Part shown: positions 1 to 9,163 of the stretch, piece by piece
How the letters are laid out: each line of letters opens with the position of its first letter
Numbering within the stretch: position 1 is the stretch's first letter
Source of the DNA: Herpetosiphon llansteffanensis
GTDB lineage: Bacteria > Chloroflexota > Chloroflexia > Chloroflexales > Herpetosiphonaceae
NCBI RefSeq assembly: GCF_003205875.1
Contig: NZ_PUBZ01000103.1
Location: 124,001 to 188,000, forward strand
Direction: 5' to 3'
Length of the DNA: 64,000 bases
The notes under the pieces: model-generated
Seen by the model: only the letters and a program-made list of their open reading frames with translations
Database searches by the model: none
What the model was told of the DNA's origin: nothing
Made by a program: the position numbers and the translations under genes

Positions 1-178
1 CTGGAGCGGCGTGGTCAGCCAAACTGGTCAAAACGTCGCGGTCAGCAACGCTGGCTGGAACGGAAATCTTGCCAATGGCGGCTCGGTCAATGTTGGCTTC
101 CAAGGAACCTACAGCGGAACCAATAGCATTCCCACAAGCTTCAGCCTGAACGGCGCTGCTTGTACGATTGTGCCATAA
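1..178 (+). CDS. C-terminal CBM2 end of a secreted cellulase (5' truncated by window)
   Basis: An open frame (frame 2) runs from the window edge to TAA at 176-178. Its 58 visible residues match the second half of the CBM2 modules in the next two genes: WSGVVSQTGQNV, then [13 protein letters not shown], and a final Cys that in this family closes a disulfide around the cellulose-binding domain. CBM2 binds crystalline cellulose outside the cell. The catalytic domain lies outside the window, so the enzyme class is unknown; a cellulase is inferred from the GH48 and GH8 neighbours. It runs the same way as the following cellulase genes and is followed by a long hairpin. Confidence 0.85.
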   Translation, partial: WSGVVSQTGQNVAVSNAGWNGNLANGGSVNVGFQGTYSGTNSIPTSFSLNGAACTIVP

Positions 179-195
179 CCAATTAGCAAAGCCTC

Positions 196-243
196 GGCAA
201 TGGTTGCAGCGAACGATCCGCGCTGTTTGCTACAACCATTGCC
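196..243 (+). terminator. Long hairpin after the truncated cellulase gene
   Basis: Perfect 11-bp arms GGCAATGGTTG (196-206) and CAACCATTGCC (233-243) enclose a smaller internal stem. There is no T-run after it, so it may be a terminator-like or mRNA 3'-end structure. It lies 18 nt after the stop codon. Confidence 0.5.
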
Positions 244-348
244 CTAGGTTCGCAAGCTAGTTGTATGGAAATAGATAGCTCTGCCGTCGATTGGGCAGAG
301 GTTCGCTTCGTATTGTCTCTGAACTTTTCATTTATCCAAGGAGCATGT

Positions 349-2898
349 ATGTCTCGGCACTATTATGCCCGAGGGGCGATGTTGTTAGCGCTGCTAACAA
401 TGATTGGTGGTCTGCTGACCACCCAAAATGCCAAACCAACCGCCGCCGCTGCCAGTTGTGTTGTCACGTATCGCGTTCCCAATGATTGGGGCAGTGGCTT
501 CCTCGGCGATGTTAATATTCAGAATAATGGCGCTGCGCTCAGTAGCTGGACGGTTGGCTGGACGTTTGCTGGCAACCAGCAAATTACCAACCTTTGGAGT
601 GGCGTTGTAACCCAGACCGGCCAAAATGTCAGCGTCAGCAACGCTGGCTGGAATGGCTCAATCGGCAGCGGTGGCGCTGTAAACTTTGGGTTCCAAGGAA
701 CCTACAGCGGAGCTAATGCCCTGCCAACCGTGTTTACGTTAAATGGTGTGGTTTGTGGTGAAACCAATCCCAACCCAACCGCAACTGTGCCACCAACCAA
801 TACAACTGTGCCGCCAACCGCGACCACTCGGCCAACCAATACCGTCGTTGTGCCACCAACCAACACGGCTGTGCCACCAACCGCGACCACTCGGCCAACC
901 AACACGGCTGTGCCACCAACCGCGACCAACGGCCCAACCAGCACGCCACGGCCAACCAATACGCCAACCGTGGTGCCACCAACCAGCACCCCAACTATCC
1001 CAGGCGACGATACCTACGATCAACGCTTCTTGGAGCTGTACGCCGAGTTGAAAAACCCAGTCAACGGCTACTTCAGCCCAGAAGGCGTGCCCTACCACTC
1101 AATCGAAACCTTGATTGTTGAAGCCCCCGATTATGGCCACGAAACCACATCCGAAGCCTATAGTTACTGGTTGTGGCTCGAAGCCATGTACGGCGAAGCA
1201 ACTGGCAACTGGCAACCATTGGCCGATGCTTGGCGCAACATGGAAATGTACATCATTCCAACCAGCCAAGATCAACCAAGCAGTGGTTCATACAACGCCA
1301 ACAGCCCAGCCACCTACGCTGGCGAATGGGAACAACCAAACCTGTATCCATCACAATTGCAAACCAACGTTTCAGTTGGCCAAGACCCAATTGCCGCTGA
1401 ATTGCGCTCGGCCTACGGCACCAGCGATGTCTATGGCATGCACTGGTTGCTCGACGTTGATAACTGGTATGGCTATGGCCGCCGTGGCGATGGCACCAGC
1501 AAACCATCATATATCAACACCTTCCAACGTGGCGCGCAAGAATCAGTGTGGGAAACCGTGCCCCACCCATCGTGGGAAAGTTTCAATGATGGCGGCCCCT
1601 TCGGCTTCTTAAACTTGTTCACTGGCGATGCCAGCTACGCTCGCCAATGGCGCTACACCAACGCTCCCGATGCCGATGCCCGCGCTGTCCAAGCGATCTA
1701 CTGGGCTAAAGTATGGGCCGACGAACAAGGCGGCTCGCCAATCGTCAATGGCTTGGTAAGCAAAGCAGCCAAAATGGGCGACTACCTGCGCTACGCCTTC
1801 TTCGACAAGTACTTCAAGCAAATTGGCTGTACCTCAACCTCGTGCCCAGCAGGCTCAGGCTACAACAGCGCGCACTATCTGTTGTCGTGGTACTACGCTT
1901 GGGGCGGTTCGATTGGCAATGGCGGCGGCTGGGCATGGCGCATCGGCAGCAGCCACAATCACTTCGGCTACCAAAACCCAATGGCAGCCTGGATCTTGGG
2001 CAGCCAACCAGCGTTCAAACCAGCTTCAACCAACGGCGCTCGCGACTGGAACACCAGCTTGACCCGCCAAATTGAGTTCTACACCTGGTTGCAATCAAGC
2101 GAAGGCGCAATCGCTGGCGGTGCTACCAACAGCTGGAATGGCCGCTACGAAGCAGCTCCAGCAGGCACCAGCACCTTCTACAACATGGCCTACGACGAAA
2201 AACCGGTCTACCACGATCCTGCGAGCAACACCTGGTTTGGTTTCCAAGCTTGGTCGATGGAACGGGTCGCTGAATACTACTACGCTTCAGGCGATGTCAA
2301 AGCCAAAAACGTGCTCGACAAGTGGGTAACCTGGGCTTTGGCCAACACCACCTTGACCAGCAATGGCAGCTACGAAATTCCATCAACCTTGGCATGGACT
2401 GGCCAACCAGCGACTTGGAACGCCAGCAACCCAGCCGCCAACAGCAACTTGCACGTTACGGTTGTCGATAAAACTCAAGACGTTGGTGTTGCTGCTGCAT
2501 ATGCCAAGACCTTGATGTACTACAGTGCCGCTACCAAGCGCTATGGCACGCAACACGTTGCCTCACAAACCGTCGCCAAAGCATTGATCGATCGCATGTG
2601 GACACAGTATCGCGATGATAAGGGCGTTGCGAACCCAGAAACCCGCCGCGACTACAACCGCTTCGATGATCCAGTGTCTGTGCCAAACGGCTGGACTGGC
2701 ACTATGGCCAATGGCGATCCAATCAACAATTCATCGACGTTCTTGAGCATTCGCACCAAGTACGAAGATGATCCAGCCTTCCCAGCAGTGCAAGCCTACC
2801 TCAACGGTGGCCCAGCACCAACCTTCACCTACCACCGCTTCTGGGCACAAGCAGATATCGCAATGGCGTACGCCGAATACGATCGCTTGTTCCAATAA
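349..2898 (+). CDS. Secreted cellulose exo-hydrolase: N-terminal CBM2, linker, GH48
   Basis: 849 residues. ATG 349 is chosen because AAGGAG (338-343) lies 5 nt upstream; the frame stays open further 5' without such a site. A signal peptide (SRHYYARG, then a Leu-rich core) is followed by a CBM2 (about residues 36-135), a ~80-residue Pro/Thr linker built from PTNTxVPPTAT-like repeats, and a ~600-residue GH48 domain starting near [17 protein letters not shown]. The [14 protein letters not shown] segment is typical of GH48. GH48 enzymes are processive cellobiohydrolases acting from reducing ends and usually work with endoglucanases; the two GH8 genes downstream fit this. The GH48 domain looks full length and no frameshift was seen. 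Confidence 0.93.
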   Translation: MSRHYYARGAMLLALLTMIGGLLTTQNAKPTAAAASCVVTYRVPNDWGSGFLGDVNIQNNGAALSSWTVGWTFAGNQQITNLWSGVVTQTGQNVSVSNAGWNGSIGSGGAVNFGFQGTYSGANALPTVFTLNGVVCGETNPNPTATVPPTNTTVPPTATTRPTNTVVVPPTNTAVPPTATTRPTNTAVPPTATNGPTSTPRPTNTPTVVPPTSTPTIPGDDTYDQRFLELYAELKNPVNGYFSPEGVPYHSIETLIVEAPDYGHETTSEAYSYWLWLEAMYGEATGNWQPLADAWRNMEMYIIPTSQDQPSSGSYNANSPATYAGEWEQPNLYPSQLQTNVSVGQDPIAAELRSAYGTSDVYGMHWLLDVDNWYGYGRRGDGTSKPSYINTFQRGAQESVWETVPHPSWESFNDGGPFGFLNLFTGDASYARQWRYTNAPDADARAVQAIYWAKVWADEQGGSPIVNGLVSKAAKMGDYLRYAFFDKYFKQIGCTSTSCPAGSGYNSAHYLLSWYYAWGGSIGNGGGWAWRIGSSHNHFGYQNPMAAWILGSQPAFKPASTNGARDWNTSLTRQIEFYTWLQSSEGAIAGGATNSWNGRYEAAPAGTSTFYNMAYDEKPVYHDPASNTWFGFQAWSMERVAEYYYASGDVKAKNVLDKWVTWALANTTLTSNGSYEIPSTLAWTGQPATWNASNPAANSNLHVTVVDKTQDVGVAAAYAKTLMYYSAATKRYGTQHVASQTVAKALIDRMWTQYRDDKGVANPETRRDYNRFDDPVSVPNGWTGTMANGDPINNSSTFLSIRTKYEDDPAFPAVQAYLNGGPAPTFTYHRFWAQADIAMAYAEYDRLFQ
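820..985 (+). repeat. Repeated linker DNA encoding a Pro/Thr hinge
   Basis: Imperfect ~36-nt units such as CCAACCGCGACCACTCGG and CCAACCAACACGGCTGTG encode the hinge of the GH48 protein. The low complexity creates long spurious open frames on the opposite strand. A similar but distinct array lies at 4354-4600 in the GH8-CBM2 gene. Confidence 0.8.
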
Positions 2899-2906
2899 GC
2901 AGCACG

Positions 2907-2936
2907 ACTGCGCGTTAGTGCCGGCTAACGCGCAGT
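2907..2936 (+). terminator. Hairpin terminator after the GH48 gene
   Basis: Perfect 12-bp arms ACTGCGCGTTAG (2907-2918) and CTAACGCGCAGT (2925-2936) with a 6-nt loop, then TTGTTAATAAA. The T-run is weak. It starts 9 nt after the stop codon. Confidence 0.6.
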
Positions 2937-3062
2937 TGTTAATAAACCTTAATTGCAGGACTTTTAGGCTATCCATTAAATATCTTAATAAAGAGTAAAC
3001 TGAGGGCGGCAGTTAATTGTCTGCCCTCTTTGTTCTGAATTGTTCTTTTTGGAGGTTGTTTG

Positions 3063-4925
3063 ATGTTAAAGCATCGCAAAATGCTGCTGCTGGTGGCGTT
3101 ACTCGCGCTCATTAGCGTGCCATGGCTGCAATCCAAATCAGCGCAAGGCAATAACGTTAGCCCATTGTTGTTCCCATACAATCAAGCTTCAGGCATTAAC
3201 TATAATGTGACCGATCTCACACAGGCTTGGAATGAGTGGAAAAGCAACATGATCACCGCCAATAATGCTGGCGGCGGCAATCGGCTGCGCGTGATGGGCG
3301 GGGTCGATAACTCATCGACGGTTTCTGAAGGCCAAGGCTATGGCATTCTCTTCGCCTCGATTTTCGATGACCAAAATACGCTTGATGGCTTGTGGTTGTT
3401 CACCCGCGATCACCTCGACCCCAACGGCTTGATGCACTGGCACATTGGCAATCCAGGCCAATTGCGCGGTAGCTACGCCGCCACCGATGGCGACGAAGAT
3501 ATTGCCTTGGGCCTTGTCAATGCCTGTGTCAAGGTGCGCAAGGGCGTTTGGCAACCAAGCAGCAATGGCTTAGATTATTGTGGCTTGGCAACAACGATGA
3601 TCAACAATATTTATACCTACGAAGTTGATCATCCTGGCTCAAGCCCAATCGCTGGCTTGCCCAACAACCCAGGCAACGAATTATTGCCCGGCGATGGCTG
3701 GAACTTGACCCGCGACTATCCAGAAGGCATCGTCAATCTTTCCTATTTCTCGCCTGGCTATTTCACCGTTTTTGGTAAATTCACTGGCAAAACCAGCGAA
3801 TGGGAAGCGGTCAACAGCCGGAATTATGAAATTACCAACTTAGCTCAATCACGCCCGGGCAACTGCTCCAAACTCGTGCCCAACTGGAACCAATATGATG
3901 GCGATGCCCAACTCGTTTCGTGGCAGCCAGAAGAATATGCCTGGTGGAGCTACGACGCAGCGCGCTTTGCATGGCGCGTCGCCGTCGATAAGGCTTGGTA
4001 CAACACCGCCAGCTCACGCGAAACCATGAACGAAGTTGGTGGTTTCTTCAGCAGTGTCGGCATCGAAAACGTCCAAGCACGCTACCGCATGAACGGCACG
4101 TCAGTTGATAATTATCGCGGCGTGTTCTTTGTGGCCAATGCTGCTGCCGCAATTTGGGCCGCCCCAGCTCCGCAAGCTGTCAATTGTGGCGCTGCCACGG
4201 GCCAGCTCAAAACCAGCCCGCAACAAGCGTATAACATGGTTTTGGCCACCAAAGATGCGCCAAATTCATATTATGTCAATGCTTGGCGCTTGATGAGCAT
4301 GTTGCTGCTGACCGGCAACTTCCCCAATATTTATGAATTAGCCAACAGCGTTACGCCAACCAGCACGCCATTGCCAACCAATACAACGGTTCCAGCAACC
4401 AGCACGCCAATCCCAGCAACCAGCACCCCACGCCCAACCAATACAACGGTTCCGGCAACCAGCACGCCAGTACCAACCAATGTATTGCCAACCAACACGC
4501 CAGTGCCAACCAATGTATTGCCAACCAATACAGCGGTTCCAACAATTCGCCCAACCAACACACCTGTGCCAACCAGCGTACCGCCAACCAACACACCAAT
4601 TGCTGGCGCATGCCAAATCACTTACACCATCAGCAACGATTGGGGCAGTGGATTCACCGCCGATGTCAGCATTCGCAACAATGGTGCAGCGATTAATAGC
4701 TGGAATGTCGCTTGGAGCTTTGCAGGCAATCAACAAATTACCAATCTTTGGAATGGCGTTGTCAGCCAAACTGGTCAAAATGTCAGCGTCAATAGCGCCG
4801 GCTGGAATGGCTCGATCGCCAGTGGCGGCACTGCCAGCTTTGGCTTCCAAGGAACCTACAGCGGTAGCAACGCCAAACCAAGCAGCATTAGCTTGAATGG
4901 CACTGCTTGTAGCGTCGCGCCATAA
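3063..4925 (+). CDS. Secreted GH8 beta-glucanase with C-terminal CBM2
   Basis: 620 residues. ATG 3063 has GGAGG 7 nt upstream; a TTG directly before it is less likely. A signal peptide is followed by a GH8 domain. The expected catalytic acid is Glu89 in SEGQGYG and the expected base Asp142 in ATDGDEDIA. Residues ~430-515 form a linker of TSTPxPTNT and PTNVLPTNT repeats, and the last ~100 residues are a CBM2 with conserved Trp and a Cys pair. GH8 enzymes invert and cut beta-1,4-glucans (cellulose, sometimes chitosan or lichenan). Paired with GH48, endoglucanase is the best guess. The catalytic domain is highly similar to the next gene, indicating tandem duplication. Confidence 0.92.
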   Translation: MLKHRKMLLLVALLALISVPWLQSKSAQGNNVSPLLFPYNQASGINYNVTDLTQAWNEWKSNMITANNAGGGNRLRVMGGVDNSSTVSEGQGYGILFASIFDDQNTLDGLWLFTRDHLDPNGLMHWHIGNPGQLRGSYAATDGDEDIALGLVNACVKVRKGVWQPSSNGLDYCGLATTMINNIYTYEVDHPGSSPIAGLPNNPGNELLPGDGWNLTRDYPEGIVNLSYFSPGYFTVFGKFTGKTSEWEAVNSRNYEITNLAQSRPGNCSKLVPNWNQYDGDAQLVSWQPEEYAWWSYDAARFAWRVAVDKAWYNTASSRETMNEVGGFFSSVGIENVQARYRMNGTSVDNYRGVFFVANAAAAIWAAPAPQAVNCGAATGQLKTSPQQAYNMVLATKDAPNSYYVNAWRLMSMLLLTGNFPNIYELANSVTPTSTPLPTNTTVPATSTPIPATSTPRPTNTTVPATSTPVPTNVLPTNTPVPTNVLPTNTAVPTIRPTNTPVPTSVPPTNTPIAGACQITYTISNDWGSGFTADVSIRNNGAAINSWNVAWSFAGNQQITNLWNGVVSQTGQNVSVNSAGWNGSIASGGTASFGFQGTYSGSNAKPSSISLNGTACSVAP

Positions 4926-4956
4926 GATTCTTGGTATACTAGCCGTCGGTTTATTG

Positions 4957-4990
4957 CAAGGATGCAGCCCACCACTGCATCCTTGTTTTT
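4957..4990 (+). terminator. Intrinsic terminator between the two GH8 genes
   Basis: Arms CAAGGATGCAG (4957-4967) and CTGCATCCTTG (4975-4985) are followed directly by TTTTT. The hairpin sits just before the SD of the next gene and downstream of a GGTATACT -10-like box at 4933-4940. It could end the upstream transcript or act as an attenuator in the leader of the second GH8 gene. Confidence 0.75.
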
Positions 4991-5009
4991 GTGTCTAGGA
5001 GCAAACTCG

Positions 5010-6530
5010 ATGAAGCAAGCATTCCACTCGCGTTGGGTTATTTTGGCCATTTTGGTCGGCCTCGGTTTTACGTTGCCACACGAGCAACCAGCCAAAGCTA
5101 GCCCGCAAGGATTTACCTTTCCCTATAATCAAGCTTCTGGCATTAATTACAATGTGACCGATCTCACGCAAGCATGGAACGAATGGAAAAGTGCCCAAGT
5201 TACTAGCAACAACGCTGGCGGTGGCAATCGTTTACGCGTTCTTGGTGGAGTCAGCAATAGCAGCACGGTTTCAGAAGGTCAAGGCTATGGCATGCTGTTT
5301 GCCTCGTTATTTGACGATCAAACAACCTTCGATGGTCTGTGGCTTTTCACGCGCGATTATTTGACCAGTCGCGGCCTGATGCACTGGCACATCGGCAATC
5401 CAGGCCAAATTAATGGCAGTGGTGCGGCCACCGATGGCGATGAAGATATGGCCTTGGGTCTCGTCAACGCCTGTGTCAAAGTGCAACAAGGGGTTTGGCC
5501 CGCCAGCAGCAATGGGCTGAATTATTGCAGCCTAGCAACAACAATGATCAACAATATTTATACCTACGAAGTTGATCATCCTGGCAGCAACCCACCCGCT
5601 GGCCTGCCCAATAACGAAGGCAACGAGCTTCTACCAGGTGATTCTTGGTCAACAGCGACCGAATATACGCAAGGTATTGTTAATCTCTCCTATTTTTCAC
5701 CTGGCTATAGCACGGTTTTTGGCAAATTTACCAATAAAAATAGCGAGTGGGCCGCCGTCAATACCCGCAACTACGCCATCACCAACTTGGTGCAAGCCAA
5801 GGCTGGCAATTGCTCCAAGCTGGTGCCCAATTGGAACCAATATGATGGCGATGTGCAGTATGTTTCGTGGCAGCCAGAAGAATCGGCGTGGTGGAGTTAC
5901 GATGCAGCGCGCTTTGCATGGCGCGTCGCGATCGATAAGGCTTGGTACAACACCGCCAGCTCACGCGAAACCATGAACGAAATTGGCGGTTTTTTCAGCA
6001 GCGTCGGCATCGACAACCTGCAAGCGCGCTATCGGCTTGATGGCACGTCGGTTGATAATTATCGTGGTGTGTTTTTTGTGGCCAATGCTGCTGCCGCGAT
6101 TTGGGCCGCCCCAGATCCGCAAGCTGTCAATTGTGGCGCTGCAACGGCGAGCCTGAAAACTACGCCGCAACAAGCCTACAACGCAGTGCTGACGACCAAA
6201 GATACGCCCAACAGCTATTATCCCAACGCTTGGCGCTTGCTGAATATGTTGTTGCTAACCGGCAATTTTCCTAATTTGTATGAGCTGGGATTAGCAGGCA
6301 ATGGTGGTACGCCAACGCCAAGCAATACGCCAACGAGAACGGTAACGGCTACGCCAAGCAATACGCCAACGAGAACGGCGACAGGCACGCCTACAACTAG
6401 CACCAACACGCCTGCGACAATTACCATCACGCCAAGTCGTACGGCAACCGCAACCGCCAGCCGCACGCCAACGCTGGTACCAAATTTAAATTTCCGTATG
6501 TATTTACCGTTTGCTAAATCTAATCGCTAA
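5010..6530 (+). CDS. Secreted GH8 beta-glucanase, paralogue without CBM2
   Basis: 506 residues. ATG 5010 follows AGGAG (4997-5001) by 8 nt. The GH8 domain mirrors the preceding protein, with Glu89 in SEGQGYG and Asp142 in ATDGDEDMA. Instead of a linker plus CBM2 it ends in a short TPSNTPTRTxT repeat tail and finishes NFRMYLPFAKSNR. That ending (aromatic-Leu-Pro, then hydrophobics, then basic residues) resembles the FLPGVGR end of the kelch protein ending at 28675. Loss of the binding module after duplication would favour soluble substrate, but this is inference. Confidence 0.92.
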   Translation: MKQAFHSRWVILAILVGLGFTLPHEQPAKASPQGFTFPYNQASGINYNVTDLTQAWNEWKSAQVTSNNAGGGNRLRVLGGVSNSSTVSEGQGYGMLFASLFDDQTTFDGLWLFTRDYLTSRGLMHWHIGNPGQINGSGAATDGDEDMALGLVNACVKVQQGVWPASSNGLNYCSLATTMINNIYTYEVDHPGSNPPAGLPNNEGNELLPGDSWSTATEYTQGIVNLSYFSPGYSTVFGKFTNKNSEWAAVNTRNYAITNLVQAKAGNCSKLVPNWNQYDGDVQYVSWQPEESAWWSYDAARFAWRVAIDKAWYNTASSRETMNEIGGFFSSVGIDNLQARYRLDGTSVDNYRGVFFVANAAAAIWAAPDPQAVNCGAATASLKTTPQQAYNAVLTTKDTPNSYYPNAWRLLNMLLLTGNFPNLYELGLAGNGGTPTPSNTPTRTVTATPSNTPTRTATGTPTTSTNTPATITITPSRTATATASRTPTLVPNLNFRMYLPFAKSNR

Positions 6531-6540
6531 TTAAATGCAA

Positions 6541-6572
6541 AACGGCGGCAGTTGGGTGGAACTGCCGCCGTT
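6541..6572. terminator. Strong hairpin between GH8 and murJ
   Basis: Perfect 13-bp arms AACGGCGGCAGTT (6541-6553) and AACTGCCGCCGTT (6560-6572), loop GGGTGG. No T-run. It lies between convergent genes and probably ends the cellulase transcript. Confidence 0.6.
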
Positions 6573-6647
6573 CGCCAAACCATAATAAAGATTCTCATTG
6601 CTACATCTGATTTGAGATTGTGTCATATTAAATAGCTGACAGCTAAT

Positions 6648-8471
6648 TTAGCGCCGTTTCAAACGCCCCAAAATGCGTTGTTGCCAGACTGCTGCTTCGG
6701 GCGCACCCAAGGCGCTTGAACAAGCAAAATAAATCGCAATCGCCAATAAGCCGTTAAATAGCAACGAACCAAGCAAGCTGGCCAAACTTTGGGCTTGCGG
6801 CGCAATTTGCACCCACGTTGCCAGATCGAATAATTTGGTCTGCCATGCCAAGCCCAAGCCACCGATTGCAGCAATCGCAAAGCCCAACCATTGGGGCAGC
6901 GGCGTGGCCTTCAAACGTCGCCAGGCATAATTTAAGCCCAGCAAGCCAACAATCAACACGCTAAATATCGGTGCTTGCACCACCAACGCCATCGCCAACG
7001 AGCTAAGCAGCGTAATTAATAAAGAACGCTGCAATTGACCAGCACCATCAAGGTTGCCATTGCGCCGTCGCCACATTACCAGTAGCAACAACAATTCAAG
7101 ATTGTTGGTAACGCTAAATGCTCCGGCCAGCACGATATGGCTGGTGCTATAACGAGTCAGTATCCAACACAGACCAATATTCAACACCACGGTTACAATC
7201 CCAATCACCACCGGAATCGTGGTTTCTTGACGGGCATAAAAGCCGCGAATCAAAATTTCGGCAGCACCAAAGGCTGGCAATGCTGTGGCATACATCATCA
7301 ACGCTTGCACCACCCATAAAGTCGATTGGCTATCGAAGTTGCCGCGTTGGAATAGCACTTGGACAATTGGCGTGGCCAGCAGCATTAAGCCAACAGCAGC
7401 GGGAATAATTGCCCATAACACCGTGCCCAAGGTGCTGCGCGTCGTTTGGTTAAAGCCCTCGTGATCACCTGCCGCATCCAAGCGGCTAAGTTGCGGAAAC
7501 ATCACGGTCGCCAAGCTGAGGGCAAAAATGCCATGCGGCAACAACATCAAGGTGAGGGCATTACTCAACGCCGTGGCGCGGCCATCGCCAAGCAATTTGG
7601 CAAAGCTAAAAATAGCAATTGTGTTGATTTGCATTGCTGCTTGGCCAAACACCCGCGGCCCCATCAAGAGGCCAATTCGGCGCAACGCAGCATCGCGCCA
7701 ATTGAAGAGAACTTGATAGCGAAAGCCTGCGCGATAGAGCACTGGCAATTGACAAACCAAATAGAGTAACGCGCCCAGCACCACGCCCCAGGCTGCGCCT
7801 TCAATCGAAACTGCCTGACCATTATGCTCAACCACGCTAATTGGGTGTTGCACCAAGCCAAAGCGCACCAGCAACGGCCCAATCAGCACAATTCCCGCAA
7901 TAATCGCCACGTTATAAATCACTGGAACCAAGGCTGGCATGGTGAAATGATCAAGTGCATTTAACGTTGCCATTGCCAAGCCACCCAACCCAAGCAGCAA
8001 CGGCGAGAGCATAAACAAGCGCACCAAATAAATCGCCAAGCCTAGTTGTTCGGGTGTATAGGTGGGGTTAAGCCAACGCAGCAGCGGGTCGGCCAGCAGC
8101 AAAATCGCCAACGAAACCACGCTGAGCACTGCCAAGGCGGCATTAATCACCAAATTGGCAACTTGCCAAGCCCGTTCATGGGTTTCTTTGGTATAGGCTT
8201 CGATAAAAATCGGAATAAAGGCTGTGCCCAACGCGCCGCCAATAATCACCAAATATAATAAATCGGGAATTTGAAAGGCTGTGGTATAAATATCGCTGAT
8301 ACTATTGGTGCCAAAGTAGCTCGACAAGACCGTTTGGCGCACAATCCCAATCACACGGCTCAATAAATAGCCCAACATCACGATTGCGCTATTGAGCACT
8401 GCACTCATCGAACGTTTGCGTAAGGGGCTGGAAGTCGGCGTGGGAGTCGGCGATAATGACTCGTTGCTCAT
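6648..8471 (-). CDS. murJ: Lipid II flippase MurJ (MviN)
   Basis: 607 residues. The chosen ATG has AGAAAGAATCAAA upstream; a longer in-frame start lacks an SD. A Ser/Thr/Pro-rich cytoplasmic leader (SPTPTPTSSPLRKR) precedes a MurJ domain of about 14 transmembrane helices, with family segments near LSRVIGIVRQTVLSSYFG and ARQETTIPVV. MurJ belongs to the MOP superfamily and moves lipid II across the membrane for peptidoglycan synthesis. Length fits the family with an extended N-terminus. It is divergent from rpsT, whose promoter overlaps its start codon. Confidence 0.93.
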   Translation of the reverse strand: MSNESLSPTPTPTSSPLRKRSMSAVLNSAIVMLGYLLSRVIGIVRQTVLSSYFGTNSISDIYTTAFQIPDLLYLVIIGGALGTAFIPIFIEAYTKETHERAWQVANLVINAALAVLSVVSLAILLLADPLLRWLNPTYTPEQLGLAIYLVRLFMLSPLLLGLGGLAMATLNALDHFTMPALVPVIYNVAIIAGIVLIGPLLVRFGLVQHPISVVEHNGQAVSIEGAAWGVVLGALLYLVCQLPVLYRAGFRYQVLFNWRDAALRRIGLLMGPRVFGQAAMQINTIAIFSFAKLLGDGRATALSNALTLMLLPHGIFALSLATVMFPQLSRLDAAGDHEGFNQTTRSTLGTVLWAIIPAAVGLMLLATPIVQVLFQRGNFDSQSTLWVVQALMMYATALPAFGAAEILIRGFYARQETTIPVVIGIVTVVLNIGLCWILTRYSTSHIVLAGAFSVTNNLELLLLLVMWRRRNGNLDGAGQLQRSLLITLLSSLAMALVVQAPIFSVLIVGLLGLNYAWRRLKATPLPQWLGFAIAAIGGLGLAWQTKLFDLATWVQIAPQAQSLASLLGSLLFNGLLAIAIYFACSSALGAPEAAVWQQRILGRLKRR

Positions 8472-8492
8472 TTTGATTCTTTCTGGTATAAT
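8464..8492 (+). promoter_or_regulatory. Sigma70-type promoter of rpsT
   Basis: TTGCTC (8464-8469), 17-nt spacer, TATAAT (8487-8492) with a TG extension. It lies 82 nt before the rpsT start and overlaps the murJ start codon on the other strand. Confidence 0.7.
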
Positions 8493-8573
8493 CCATCGTC
8501 GCGAAACCAAATTAGCCGCAGGCTGCGTGGCCTCGGCGTTTTCTTATGATACCAAACCTTCGAGGAGGTCACG

Positions 8574-8861
8574 TTGGCTAATACAGCTTCAGCCCGCAAA
8601 CGCATTCGGACAACTGCTCGCCGCCATGCACGCAACGTCATGGTGCGCTCACAACTCAAAACCTTGGTCAAAAAATCAGCTCAAAGCGTCAATGCTAAAA
8701 ACGAAGCTAGCAAAGAATCGTTGGCAGCAGCGTTGAAAGCCTTGGATCAAGCAGCCGCTAAAGGCATCATTCACAAAAACCAAGCAGCCCGCCGCAAATC
8801 ACGGTTGGTTCGCCGTTTCAACATTGCTAACGGCATCGGTACCCGCACCACTGTGCAATAA
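8574..8861 (+). CDS. rpsT: 30S ribosomal protein S20
   Basis: 95 residues, start TTG, which decodes to the expected MANTASARKRIRTTARR beginning. A strong SD (AGGAGG, 8563-8568) lies 5 nt upstream. The protein is rich in Lys, Arg and Ala, as expected for S20, a primary binder of 16S rRNA that forms a three-helix bundle. Length is normal. It is monocistronic, with its own promoter and terminator; the TTG start may help keep its level down, but that is inference. Confidence 0.97.
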   Translation: MANTASARKRIRTTARRHARNVMVRSQLKTLVKKSAQSVNAKNEASKESLAAALKALDQAAAKGIIHKNQAARRKSRLVRRFNIANGIGTRTTVQ

Positions 8862-8892
8862 ACCCTGCCATTTTTAGCATAGATCTGCAATG

Positions 8893-8916
8893 AAAGCCCC
8901 ATCTGTGGGCTTTTTT
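8893..8916 (+). terminator. rpsT terminator
   Basis: AAAGCCC (8893-8899) pairs with GGGCTTT (8907-8913), followed by further T. Classic intrinsic terminator 31 nt after the stop codon. Confidence 0.85.
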
Positions 8917-9163
8917 GCGTTAATTCGAGGATCGGTTGTTGGGGGCTGGGGATCGGGAAGTAAGAACAGAGAGCAGAGAGCATAGAACATAGGGGGAGCC
9001 GAGGTTAGCGTTTTTAACGCAGCGGCGCAGAGATAAGTATGGCTATGGGCTGTTGGCTATAGGCTATAGGAATTGTTCCCAGAGCCTATAGCCCCAATTT
9101 TCATCCCTCATCCCTCATCCCTCATCCCTCATCCCTCATCCCTCATCCCTCATCCTTCAGTCG
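8917..9163. repeat. Intergenic 7-nt word mosaic with a TCATCCC array
   Basis: No gene seen. The gap holds heptad runs: GAACAGA/GAGCAGA/GAGCATA/GAACATA (8964-8991), GGCTATR units (about 9040-9070) and seven exact TCATCCC units plus a partial one (9101-9155). Related words recur in other gaps of this window. The array ends 9 nt before the stop codon of the EF-G-like gene. Confidence 0.85.

Noticed and set aside
702-1098. Three overlapping long ORFs on the minus strand and others in the GH48 linker
   Set aside because: They are shadows of the Pro/Thr codon repeats; no SD and strongly biased low-complexity products.
9101-9155. CRISPR-like array
   Set aside because: The units are 7 nt with no spacers, and no cas genes were seen.
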